Shown: positions 1-6,374 of the stretch, piece by piece
Position numbering within the stretch: the first letter of the stretch is position 1
Layout of the letters: every line of letters begins with the position of its first letter
From: DAIOGN01 sp036745245
GTDB taxonomy: Bacteria; Zixibacteria; MSB-5A5; JAUVRN01
Assembly: GCA_036745245.1 (NCBI GenBank)
Contig: DAIOGN010000115.1
Location: 1 to 10,627 of the forward strand
Direction of reading: 5' to 3'
Length of the DNA stretch: 10,627 nucleotides
The notes under the pieces: generated by a model
Told to the model about the DNA's origin: nothing
Database searches by the model: none
Seen by the model: the letters and a program-made list of their open reading frames with translations, nothing else
Position numbers and translations under genes: made by a program

Positions 1-689
1 GCGGCATCGGACTCCCGTTTGAAGGGGTTCCGTCCCGCAATCAATTCGTACAGCACCACCCCGAAGGAAAACAGGTCGGATCGGTGGTCCGCGGGACGTC
101 CTTGCGCCTGCTCGGGAGACATGTAGGCCACGGTTCCCAACGTGGAACCTGTCTGGGTGAGCGGCTGCGCACCGGACACGGCCGCGAGCCCGAAATCGAG
201 AATCTTCGGCCGAAGCTCGCGGTCGACCAGGATGTTGGCGGGCTTGATGTCCCGATGCGTCACCCCCGCGCCATGCGCTCTGGCCAGTCCTTCGGCGATC
301 TGGATGGCCAGGCCGGCGATCTGTTCCAGGGTCAGGGGAGCGGTCTGACAGTAGTGACTGAGCGGCTTGCCATCTACATACTGCATGACCAGAAAGGGCT
401 GTTTCTGGAATTCTCCGACTTCATGGATCGTGACAATATTAGGGTGATCCAATTTGGCTGCGGCCTGCGCTTCGCGAGTGAAGCGGGCGTGAAAGTCGGC
501 CTCCAGGGCCCGGTGCGCTGAGATGAATTTGATCGCCACCTGGCGGTCGAGTCGAGTGTCGGCCGCCAGGTACACATCTCCCATGCCGCCGGCGCCGACT
601 TTTCCCAGGATCCGGTAGTGAGCTACCATGTCCCCCTGGGTGAGGATGATATGCGTTCGGGTGGTGTCGTTAGAATCGGAGTCGGGCAT
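1..689 (-). CDS. Serine/threonine protein kinase, N-terminal 229 residues (3' end outside window)
   Basis: Hanks-type (PknB-like) protein kinase that transfers the ATP gamma-phosphate to Ser/Thr of target proteins. Seen in the translation: glycine-rich loop GAGGMG at residues 32-37, VAIK with the ATP-anchoring Lys54, helix-C Glu73, HRDIKPAN at 145-152 with catalytic Asp147, DFG at 165-167, a threonine-rich activation segment (T178-T186), SPE at 191-193 in place of APE, and the structural Asp205. All catalytic residues present are intact, so the kinase should be active. The ATG at 687-689 puts a short 20-residue polar tail before the fold; Met21 is an in-frame alternative. A weak AAGAG lies about 6 nt upstream. 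The frame is open to base 1, so the rest of the kinase lobe and any C-terminal TM or sensor region is missing. It is the only gene in its unit visible here. Family is certain; substrate is unknown. Confidence 0.95.
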   Translation of the reverse strand, partial: MPDSDSNDTTRTHIILTQGDMVAHYRILGKVGAGGMGDVYLAADTRLDRQVAIKFISAHRALEADFHARFTREAQAAAKLDHPNIVTIHEVGEFQKQPFLVMQYVDGKPLSHYCQTAPLTLEQIAGLAIQIAEGLARAHGAGVTHRDIKPANILVDRELRPKILDFGLAAVSGAQPLTQTGSTLGTVAYMSPEQAQGRPADHRSDLFSFGVVLYELIAGRNPFKRESDA

Positions 690-702
690 ACGTGCTCTTA
701 CC

Positions 703-789
703 GGTTGCCCGGCCAGGGTGCGCGGTCAATCGCTCTCGAAGGCTGTCACGTCCGGAAGAGTATGGCCTTCCACGGCGAAACGGGCAACC
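703..789. repeat. Nested inverted repeats upstream of the kinase
   Basis: GGTTGCCCG at 703-711 is the exact reverse complement of CGGGCAACC at 781-789. Nested inside it, GAAGGC at 738-743 pairs with GCCTTC at 765-770; read as plus-strand RNA this stem extends to 9 bp through two G-U pairs and one A-U pair (738-746 with 762-770). The arms overlap the candidate kinase promoter. They could form an RNA structure or bind a regulator, and chance pairing in GC-rich DNA cannot be excluded. Confidence 0.4.
759..787 (-). promoter_or_regulatory. Candidate sigma70-type promoter for the kinase gene
   Basis: On the minus strand TTGCCC (787-782) is followed after 17 nt by CATACT (764-759). Each box matches the sigma70 consensus at four of six positions. 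The start site would fall near 752, leaving a leader of about 60 nt before the kinase ATG. The -35 box lies inside one arm of an inverted repeat (781-789). This is a match by eye in a GC-rich background, so it is only a candidate. Confidence 0.3.
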
Positions 790-808
790 CCTGGCGTGAT
801 GCCGGTGA

Positions 809-839
809 CGTGAAGCGGCCGATACGAGCACGCTTCACG
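809..839. repeat. 9-bp inverted repeat with 13-nt spacer
   Basis: CGTGAAGCG at 809-817 is perfectly complementary to CGCTTCACG at 831-839, separated by 13 nt. No T-run follows on either strand, so it does not look like an intrinsic terminator. It lies about 20 nt upstream of the candidate kinase -35 box, where an activator or repressor site might sit. It could also belong to a structured transcript together with the repeats at 703-789. Confidence 0.4.
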
Positions 840-895
840 GCATATTTCAGCCTGCGGAGTTGCCGGCCGATGGAAGCTTCTGTTACTTGTCCTCT

Positions 896-1075
896 ATGAG
901 CGCCCCCCTCCTCTGCCGCCTGGGGTATCACCGATTTGGTGTGTGGGAGGTTGTGCAAGTGCATACCCAATCAGCACAATCTGTGAAGTCGCCGCGGACA
1001 CAGGAGTATCGGAGCCGGCGCTGTAAGCGATGCGGTCTGGAGCACACGAACTACTCGCCCCAGGAGGGGATGTAG
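896..1075 (+). CDS. Small Cys/His (zinc-ribbon-like) protein, 59 aa
   Basis: The only plus-strand ORF that looks like a real gene. The 59-aa product has an N-terminal C-R-L-G-Y-H segment (Cys7, His12) followed by W17, and a C-terminal C-K-R-C-G motif near residues 44-48. This pattern, C-x-LG-x-H...W...R-x-CxxCG, is typical of very small phage or bacterial Cys-rich proteins that probably bind zinc (DUF1660-like in layout). I recognise the layout, not a specific family. The ATG at 896 is preferred because the motif begins right after it; an in-frame TTG at 860 would add 12 residues. There is no clear ribosome-binding site, which lowers confidence. It is convergent with the receiver-like gene, and a hairpin lies between the two stops. 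Function unknown. Confidence 0.5.
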   Translation: MSAPLLCRLGYHRFGVWEVVQVHTQSAQSVKSPRTQEYRSRRCKRCGLEHTNYSPQEGM

Positions 1076-1088
1076 GTGACTCCACCCA

Positions 1089-1107
1089 CCTGAGGCCGGG
1101 CCTCAGG
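1089..1107. terminator. Candidate bidirectional terminator hairpin
   Basis: CCTGAGGCC and GGCCTCAGG flank a single G, forming a perfect stem (8 bp with a 3-nt loop in practice). It lies 9 nt past the stop of the minus-strand receiver-like gene and 13 nt past the stop of the plus-strand small ORF, which is where a shared terminator for convergent genes belongs. No T-tract follows on either strand, so termination would be inefficient or factor-assisted. Confidence 0.45.
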
Positions 1108-1116
1108 CAGGGGGCT

Positions 1117-2598
1117 TCAAGGGCGGTGCTTCTGGGCTTCCTTGAGCTTCTGCTCGATCAGGGAGTATATCACCTTCGAGTCGATCTTGGCTGCCAGTTC
1201 ACGTGCCACCTGAGACGTCACAGAATCGATAAGTTCGTCTCCCCACGCACGAACCGTCGCCTCGACAGTGGCCGGAGGCGAAGGCGGGGTGGGCGGAAGG
1301 GGCCGATCCCCGGTTTGCTCAAACGCGATCTTCCCGCTCTGACTGTGCTTCGTGTGATCCGTTTCCTCGGGGCTCAAGGCATCCGACGGCGCAGCCATGC
1401 CCTCGATCCGCGCGATCTCAGCGCGGAATTCCGAGATGAATTCATCGTAGGCCCGGCTCGCCGGCTCCGGTCGTGACGGCTCCGGACGTGCTGGTTCCGG
1501 CGCGGCGGCAGGCCTGGGAGCCTGTGGCCTCGGAGCCGACGCCCTCGGGATCACCGGTTCGATGCGTGGTGCTTCGGGCGGAGCGGGACGATCGGCACGC
1601 GGACTTCCAGCCTGCTGCTGCATCTCGTTGATGAACCAATCGTAGTCGTGCGGGCGGTCGTTCTGGATTTCGTCGTGGCCGCCCAGATCGATCCCGGCCC
1701 CGGGCGCAGCGGATGAAGGCGGTGACTTCGCGCCTGTGAGATCCGGAGAACTCTGATCGCCCAGCGACACTTCGTGCAGGCTGCCGGCATCGTTCGGTGC
1801 AGCGGGCGCCGACCCCGCGCGGCCGCGCGGCGATTCGCCGAAGGCGGCGTCAATGACGAAGTCTAAATCGAGATCCGAGTCGCTGCGATTGGTGGCTTCG
1901 AGCTCCAGGCGGTCGCCTTCTCCAACCGGCTCGAGCGCAGGCTTGCTCCGTTCGGCGGACAGGAGGCCGAACGATTCGTCGAGGGCCTTGCTCATGCGCT
2001 CGTCTTCGCTCTCCTCGTGGCCGGTGCTGCGCAGCACGTCGTCCACCAGGCCGAACGGTGTGTCGGATTCGTGTTCGCCGTTCCCGCCGAGACCCGCATG
2101 CGAGCGACCGGTCACGATGTCCCGCTCTTCGGCCGGGGCCGAGCCCACGTCGTCCAGGCCCAGCGCAGAATCGATGAGCTCCTCCTCGAGTCCGGGAGGT
2201 GACACCTCGTTCAGGTGCACCGGGGTCGTGCCTTCGCGCGCCGAGTCGACGGCGAGGAATCGGTGCACGGCATCGAGCAGCGATTGCGGTGAAAACGGTT
2301 TGGTCAGGATGGCATCGGCGTGTTCGGGCGGGGAACCGGGCCGGTCGGCACGCATGAAGATGATGGGTATGGTGCGCAGGTCGGCATCGTTCTTGAGCGC
2401 CTTGCACACCTCCGCACCGGAGATGCCGGAGAGCTTTTCGCCGATGAGTGCCAGATCGGGGTGCTCGGCGCGGGCGATCTCGAGAGCCATCTGGCTGTCG
2501 GCCGCCGAGTGGACAGAGAACGACTCGCCACGCAACAGCGACTCCGCCACCGAGCGAATCGTGATGCTCTCGTCCGCAATCAGAACCGTCCTGGGCAT
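1117..2598 (-). CDS. Receiver-like (pseudo-receiver) protein with long disordered linker and C-terminal helical segment
   Basis: 493 aa. Residues 3-116 have a CheY-like receiver fold pattern: acidic pocket Asp9-Glu10, the beta-3 motif PDLALIG (47-53), and Lys100-Pro101 after beta-5. The phospho-accepting Asp expected at position 53 is Gly, and the Thr/Ser switch position is Arg83, so canonical Asp phosphorylation should not occur. Residues 120-440 are acidic, then Pro/Ala/Arg-rich and probably disordered, with RPEP-type repeats around 363-380. Two similar short motifs occur in this linker: DYDWFINEM (318-326) and AYDEFISEF (383-391). Residues 443-490 form an amphipathic helical segment (RAWGDELIDSV, AKIDSKVIYSLIEQKL), probably an oligomerisation or docking module. 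A GGGGGA lies about 6 nt before the ATG. The gene follows the rhomboid gene by 13 nt, so the two are probably co-transcribed. It may be a scaffold or polarity-type regulator; the function is inferred only. Confidence 0.85.
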   Translation of the reverse strand: MPRTVLIADESITIRSVAESLLRGESFSVHSAADSQMALEIARAEHPDLALIGEKLSGISGAEVCKALKNDADLRTIPIIFMRADRPGSPPEHADAILTKPFSPQSLLDAVHRFLAVDSAREGTTPVHLNEVSPPGLEEELIDSALGLDDVGSAPAEERDIVTGRSHAGLGGNGEHESDTPFGLVDDVLRSTGHEESEDERMSKALDESFGLLSAERSKPALEPVGEGDRLELEATNRSDSDLDLDFVIDAAFGESPRGRAGSAPAAPNDAGSLHEVSLGDQSSPDLTGAKSPPSSAAPGAGIDLGGHDEIQNDRPHDYDWFINEMQQQAGSPRADRPAPPEAPRIEPVIPRASAPRPQAPRPAAAPEPARPEPSRPEPASRAYDEFISEFRAEIARIEGMAAPSDALSPEETDHTKHSQSGKIAFEQTGDRPLPPTPPSPPATVEATVRAWGDELIDSVTSQVARELAAKIDSKVIYSLIEQKLKEAQKHRP

Positions 2599-2611
2599 TC
2601 GTATCCCCCGA

Positions 2612-3421
2612 TCAGGAGTCCGGCTTCCGATTCATGATCTCGGAAGCCTCGTCGAGTAAGCGCTTTTCTTCGCGCGTCAGTGCGTCGTACCCCACTTCGT
2701 TGATCCGATCCAGCACTCGATCCACTTCATCCATCATGCGGCGGTTTCGTTCGGTGTTCTGTCGCACTTTCTTCACGCGCCGCTCGTAGCGATAGTTCCG
2801 CAGCCTTCTCCCCAGGGACACCAGCCGCCAGTCGATCTTCAGGTACAGAAACCCGACGAGCGCTCCCCCCAGGTGCGCGAAACGCGCCACCCCATCCGGC
2901 CGGCTGCCCACGGCCGCCAGCAGGTCGAAGGCGATGAGAAACATCACCAGGTACTTTATCTTTATCGGAAAGAGGAACCACAGGTATACTTCCCGGTCTG
3001 GATTCTGCATGGCAAAGGCCACCAGAAGCGCCATGATCGCCCCCGAGGCCCCGATCGTGACGGCCTGGCTGTTGGGGGACACCAGGAATGACGTAATGCC
3101 CGCTCCAATTCCAGTGAGAAAGTAGAACCTGAGGAAGTACGCCTTCCCCCAGTGTTCCTCCAGCTCGCGTCCGAACATCCAGAGCATGAGCATGTTGAAG
3201 AACAGATGGAACACGCCGCCATGCAGGAACAGGTAGGTGGCGAACTGGTACACCGCCGCTTCGTGAAGCACTTTCCACGGCACCAGTCCCAACAGCACGG
3301 TGAGGTCGGGGTAGGCCTTCTGGGCAATGAAAAAGGCAACGTTGGCCAGAAGCAGCCACTTGACGGCGACCGGAAGGCCGCCGGGAGGCGAGAATCCGAA
3401 GGTGAAGCTACGGCGGTACAT
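2612..3421 (-). CDS. Rhomboid-family intramembrane serine protease with C-terminal DUF6576-like tail
   Basis: 269 aa integral membrane protein. Rhomboids cleave transmembrane substrates within the bilayer using a Ser-His dyad. Visible are the oxyanion motif H72-x-x-x-N76 in the second TM segment, GASG with nucleophile Ser126, and catalytic His183 in AHLGG. Hydrophobic segments lie near residues 21-35, 56-83, 97-115, 121-138, 153-172 and 180-194, consistent with the six-TM GlpG core. After a basic stretch (204-228), residues 229-262 (core RVLDRINEVGYDALTREEK) match the short helical DUF6576-type domain often found at rhomboid C-termini, which should face the cytoplasm. The active site is complete. 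No Shine-Dalgarno is seen before the ATG. It appears to be the first gene of a unit with the receiver-like protein, behind its own promoter. Substrate unknown. Confidence 0.93.
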   Translation of the reverse strand: MYRRSFTFGFSPPGGLPVAVKWLLLANVAFFIAQKAYPDLTVLLGLVPWKVLHEAAVYQFATYLFLHGGVFHLFFNMLMLWMFGRELEEHWGKAYFLRFYFLTGIGAGITSFLVSPNSQAVTIGASGAIMALLVAFAMQNPDREVYLWFLFPIKIKYLVMFLIAFDLLAAVGSRPDGVARFAHLGGALVGFLYLKIDWRLVSLGRRLRNYRYERRVKKVRQNTERNRRMMDEVDRVLDRINEVGYDALTREEKRLLDEASEIMNRKPDS

Positions 3422-3499
3422 TGGCTTATATCACTATCGGCAGAGGGTGGACTCGACCACAGCGGGGCCGCCCGGGCCGCAATTTCTCTCCCCGCCCTT

Positions 3500-3528
3500 A
3501 ATATACCCGCCCCCACGCCGGAGCAAAC
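3500..3528 (-). promoter_or_regulatory. Candidate sigma70-type promoter for the rhomboid/receiver-like unit
   Basis: In the 126-nt gap between pabC and the rhomboid gene, the minus strand carries a -10 box TATATT (3505-3500). It is preceded by TTTGCT or GTTTGC (within 3528-3522) at 16-17 nt spacing. The AT-rich -10 stands out in a GC-rich background. Transcription would begin near 3492, giving a leader of about 70 nt. No other gene lies in this gap. Confidence 0.5.
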
Positions 3529-3534
3529 CAAATC

Positions 3535-3561
3535 GGTCGCAACGGTGTCATGTGTGCGACC
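3535..3561 (-). terminator. Candidate terminator hairpin spanning the pabC stop codon
   Basis: On the minus strand GGTCGCA (3561-3555) and TGCGACC (3541-3535) form a perfect 7-bp stem with a 13-nt loop that contains the pabC stop (3550-3548). The following bases, GATTTGGTTT, are T-rich but not a clean T-tract. Its position between the pab unit and the next promoter fits a weak intrinsic terminator. Confidence 0.35.
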
Positions 3562-4300
3562 TGCGCCTCAAGGTCGGTGGCCAGAAAGTGCCACCGGCGG
3601 AGTCCAGCACGCGGGACACAGCGAGACAGCCGCGCACGCTGTTGAAGAGGAGGATGCGCGATGAGGCAGCCAGGTGCGAGAGATCCAGTGGCATGACGCG
3701 CGTCGCGGTACGGTCATCGGCCAGGAGTGATTCGCGCGCAATGCCGCAGAAGACCTCCCCGTCGGGAGGCGTACACCACCGGCCGTCGAGCTCGAGAAAC
3801 ACGTTGAAGCGCGAGGTTTCGGTGAGGCGTCCTTCGCGCACCACCAGCAGATCGAATACGCCGGCGCGCGCCGCCTGATCCCGAAGGCTCTGCCAGCGGA
3901 AGACGTGGCTGCTCTTTGCATACCGCCCCAGGGGCGGACCCACAGCATGGGTCACCTGCAGCACGATGGTCCCGGGCGTTCTGCGCGCTTTCTCGCACAG
4001 AGCAAACGGCCGGGCCACGCCGCCCGCAAGCCAGCCCAACCGGATGACGCAGGAGAGTGCGCGATTCGCTCGAATCACCTCTGCGACGGCCGCCCGCAGT
4101 GTCGCCGCCGGCAGTTGCGGAAGAGAGGCCAGCAGGGACTCACGCCGCAGCCGCTTCACATGATCCGAGACAAAGAGAGGTTGTCCCCCCTGCACGCCGA
4201 TCGTGGAAAACACACCCCCGCCGCAGGTGGCCGAAGCCACGTGCCTTCGGGCCTCGCGGGCGGACACCACCGTGAGGTGGCCGTCGATCAGCGACTTCAA
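3548..4300 (-). CDS. pabC: Class IV aminotransferase fold protein, probable 4-amino-4-deoxychorismate lyase
   Basis: 250 aa, PLP-dependent. 4-amino-4-deoxychorismate lyase converts aminodeoxychorismate to p-aminobenzoate plus pyruvate, supplying folate synthesis. Fold-type IV signatures are visible: GGGVFST (27-33), the H47-x-x-R50 segment, PLP-binding Lys129 in YAKSS, the E161-x-x-x-x-N166 motif (ETSRFN), GIAR at 186-189 and FNSVRG at 219-224. The lysine lies about 20 residues before the ETSRFN strand, the expected spacing. The start is TTG (4300-4298), overlapping the pabB stop as TTGA. The N-terminus then aligns with the usual family start just before the IDG/ING segment. No Shine-Dalgarno is seen, so translational coupling to pabB is likely. 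Class IV also includes branched-chain and D-amino-acid aminotransferases; the pabB partner makes lyase the best call. Confidence 0.85.
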   Translation of the reverse strand: MKSLIDGHLTVVSAREARRHVASATCGGGVFSTIGVQGGQPLFVSDHVKRLRRESLLASLPQLPAATLRAAVAEVIRANRALSCVIRLGWLAGGVARPFALCEKARRTPGTIVLQVTHAVGPPLGRYAKSSHVFRWQSLRDQAARAGVFDLLVVREGRLTETSRFNVFLELDGRWCTPPDGEVFCGIARESLLADDRTATRVMPLDLSHLAASSRILLFNSVRGCLAVSRVLDSAGGTFWPPTLRRRSHT

Positions 4301-5664
4301 AGTGAAGCGAGCAGCGCTCGGATGTGGCTCACCTTGACCAGCGATTCGTCGTACTCCGACTCCGGCCGGCTGTCCGACACCACTCCCCCTCCGGCGTGGA
4401 GGTAGAACCTGTTCCCCGCGCGGTACAGCGTGCGGATGGGCAGATTGAAATCGCCGCGGCCGTTGTTCGAAAGGTAGCCAATGGCGCCTGTGTACACCGA
4501 CCGCGGAACGCGTTCGAGCTGCGACAGGAGGTTCACGGCACTCTGTTTCGGAGCGCCCGTCACGGAGCCGCCGGGCAGGAGTGCGCCGAGGGCCTCGGCC
4601 CAGGAATGGCGCTCGGGAAAATCCGAACGAACCACCGACTCGAGATGATGCACGTTGTGATACGACTCAAGCGAGAACAGACGCGGCACACTCACCGTGC
4701 CCGTGGAGGCCACCTTGCCCAGGTCGTTGCGCACGAGATCCACGATCATGAGCAGTTCGGCCTTGTCCTTGGGATGCTCGGAAAGCTCCTGTCGCAACGC
4801 CAGATCGCGCTCCGGCCGGGCGTCGCGCGGCCGCGTCCCCTTGATGGGGCGGCTTTCGAGAAAGTCCCCGCGCCGGCCCGACAGGAGCCTCTCCGGCGAC
4901 AACGACCAGATCTGGGCGTCGGGAAACCCCAGGTAGGCACCCAGCGGCGAAGGCAGTTCGCGTCTGAACGCCAGCGCGAGGGCGGCATCCTCCACGCGAC
5001 CTTCTGCAGTCCAGCGTTGTGTGTAGTTGGCCTGATACAGATTGCCCGCTGCGATCTGATGAAGAATGTGTTTCACGTCAACCAGGTATTCATCCCGAGT
5101 GACCGAGGCGGTCCATTCACCCAGCTCCGGTCGCGCGGGCGGCAGTTCACCCGGCTCGGGCCGGAACACCGTGCCCACCCAGTATCCTCGCTGGTCCACG
5201 TGATCGAAGACGTACGCGGAGTCGTACACGGCGAAGCAGAGGTCGGGCAGGGGTCCGCGCGGCGCATGCACTCCCAGGGCTTCGCACGCCCACTCGTACG
5301 TGATGTATCCGATGGCGCCGCCGGTGAATGGGAGTTCGGATGGAGGTGCATTTTCCGTCGCGACCAGTGACTCGACATGTTCGAGCGGCGACCCCGACAA
5401 CTCGGAGCGTACGCCGCCCTCCTGGACAAACGTGCGCCCCCCCTGCACGGTAAGTACGGCCCGTGGCGACGCGGCCACGATGGAGTAGCGCCCCTTGTCG
5501 GGATCCCCGTTGCCCCAGAGGTACACCGGATGAGGCTTGTGAGCGATGCCCACAAACACGCGGTCGGGCGGGAGCGTGTCCTCTCCCACCACGCTGGAAG
5601 CCGGCCGTCTCGAACTCCGGCGATTCGCCTTCAGGGGCGGCCGGGGGCCGGCATCCGATCCCAT
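4297..5664 (-). CDS. pabB: Aminodeoxychorismate synthase component I
   Basis: 455 aa from the chosen ATG. With the glutaminase PabA it aminates chorismate at C4 to give 4-amino-4-deoxychorismate. Seen: an N-terminal lobe ending at GRYSI (about 58-62); the chorismate-binding domain with PIKGT at 273-277, whose Lys275 marks PabB over anthranilate synthase (usually PIAGT); EHPKDKAELLMIVDLVRNDL around 296-314; GGSVTGAPK at 365-373; YTGAIGYL at 391-398; and a GGGVV...S-x-x-EYDES tail. The Mg-binding acidic residues are present. The ATG at 5664 overlaps the upstream creatininase-like gene by 34 nt, with GGAG 11 nt upstream. A GTG at 5592 would remove the overlap; the ATG at 5730 would overlap by 100 nt and is unlikely. 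pabC follows with a 4-nt overlap. pabA is not in the window. Confidence 0.93.
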   Translation of the reverse strand: MGSDAGPRPPLKANRRSSRRPASSVVGEDTLPPDRVFVGIAHKPHPVYLWGNGDPDKGRYSIVAASPRAVLTVQGGRTFVQEGGVRSELSGSPLEHVESLVATENAPPSELPFTGGAIGYITYEWACEALGVHAPRGPLPDLCFAVYDSAYVFDHVDQRGYWVGTVFRPEPGELPPARPELGEWTASVTRDEYLVDVKHILHQIAAGNLYQANYTQRWTAEGRVEDAALALAFRRELPSPLGAYLGFPDAQIWSLSPERLLSGRRGDFLESRPIKGTRPRDARPERDLALRQELSEHPKDKAELLMIVDLVRNDLGKVASTGTVSVPRLFSLESYHNVHHLESVVRSDFPERHSWAEALGALLPGGSVTGAPKQSAVNLLSQLERVPRSVYTGAIGYLSNNGRGDFNLPIRTLYRAGNRFYLHAGGGVVSDSRPESEYDESLVKVSHIRALLASL

Positions 5665-6374
5665 GCTTTCCACAGCTCCAATAGAAACGTGCGCACCCTG
5701 GAGGCAGCCCGTTCGGCGTAGGTCTCGCACAGTGCCCGATCGAACACCGGATGCCCCTCGCCCGGCGTGTAGAGCATAATCGATGAGGGCGCCGGGTAGA
5801 TGTCCACGGCGGTGTCGTACTCGAAGGCCAGATCCGGAGAGTAGAGTGATGTCTTCACGAGCTCGGGAGTCGCCGCCATCACCATGGCCGTTTCATCACA
5901 GCCCGCGTGTCCGCCCACCTGCCCAAAGACCTCCTGACAATCTTTCCTGCACAGATGCCACCAATTCACCACGGCGACCTGAAGCCCCGTGCGCCGAAAC
6001 GCTTCGTAGGCCGCTTCCTTCAGCGCACTCGAGTTGCCGCCATGGCCGTTGATCACGGCGACCCTGCGGAAGCCGGCATGGTGCAACCCCAGCAACACCT
6101 CAAGCACATAGGCGCCGAACACGTCGGCACTCACGCCAAAGCTGCCGGGAAACGCCGTCAGACTGCGCGTGATGCCATAGCTGATGGTGGGGGCCACCAG
6201 GGCGCCGATCGGATCTGCGAGGGCCCGGCAGAGATGTTCAGGAATGATGTTATCCGTGCCGAGAGGAGTCACGCCGTGCGCCTCGATGGTCCCCACGGGC
6301 AACAGCACGGAGACCGTCTGCTGTGGCACCACCTGCGCGAAATCCTGCCAGGTCAGTTCATCAAATCGAATCAT
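5631..6374 (-). CDS. Creatininase-family metal-dependent amidohydrolase
   Basis: 247 aa, near the usual family length of about 240-260. The creatininase fold binds divalent metals and cleaves cyclic or formyl amides; members include creatininase, the MftE mycofactocin peptidase and the FAPy deformylase of archaeal flavin/F420 synthesis. Family motifs: PVGTIEAHG (26-34) with ligands Glu31 and His33, PLGTD with Asp41, INGHGGN (108-114) with His111, and GGHAGCDETA (154-163) with His156 and Glu161. The metal site is complete. The ATG at 6374 is the only sensible start; longer frame extensions run antisense through the neighbouring ccdA-like gene. It begins 89 nt after the ccdA-like stop and probably overlaps pabB at its 3' end, so it is likely co-transcribed with the p-aminobenzoate genes. 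The substrate cannot be told from sequence; creatinine itself is unlikely given the context. Confidence 0.88.
   Translation of the reverse strand: MIRFDELTWQDFAQVVPQQTVSVLLPVGTIEAHGVTPLGTDNIIPEHLCRALADPIGALVAPTISYGITRSLTAFPGSFGVSADVFGAYVLEVLLGLHHAGFRRVAVINGHGGNSSALKEAAYEAFRRTGLQVAVVNWWHLCRKDCQEVFGQVGGHAGCDETAMVMAATPELVKTSLYSPDLAFEYDTAVDIYPAPSSIMLYTPGEGHPVFDRALCETYAERAASRVRTFLLELWKAWDRMPAPGRP

Larger units (their letters stand above)
690..1116. other. 427-nt interval between kinase and receiver-like gene
   Basis: This stretch lacks a convincing minus-strand gene. It holds a candidate kinase promoter (759-787), three inverted repeats between 703 and 839, a small plus-strand ORF with Cys/His motifs (896-1075) and a GC-rich hairpin (1089-1107). 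Short ORFs on either strand between 618 and 970 have no recognisable motif, and I do not treat them as genes. Confidence 0.6.

Noticed and set aside
618..899. 93-aa plus-strand ORF overlapping the kinase start
   Set aside because: No recognisable motif, overlaps the kinase coding sequence in antisense, and no promoter or ribosome-binding site.
746..970. 74-aa minus-strand ORF in the kinase upstream interval
   Set aside because: Basic, motif-free, overlaps the better plus-strand small ORF and the candidate kinase promoter.
1459..1560. DNA repeat array in the receiver-like gene
   Set aside because: The repetition reflects codons for Pro/Arg/Glu/Ala (RPEP-type) linker sequence and is too irregular for a satellite or CRISPR array.
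1853..2659. 268-aa plus-strand ORF opposite the receiver-like gene
   Set aside because: Ser/Arg-rich composition with no motif; it is the antisense shadow of a gene with a clear receiver fold, and such open antisense frames are common in GC-rich DNA.
3422..3547. Possible riboswitch or small gene in the pabC-rhomboid gap
   Set aside because: The gap is explained by a hairpin at the pabC stop and a promoter; no conserved riboswitch-like core or ORF is visible.
4324..5370. 348-aa plus-strand ORF opposite pabB
   Set aside because: Long but without motifs or a plausible start context; pabB on the other strand has complete family signatures.
5631..5730. pabB start at 5730
   Set aside because: It would overlap the upstream gene by 100 nt and add 22 residues without family similarity; ATG at 5664 has better upstream context, though GTG at 5592 remains possible.
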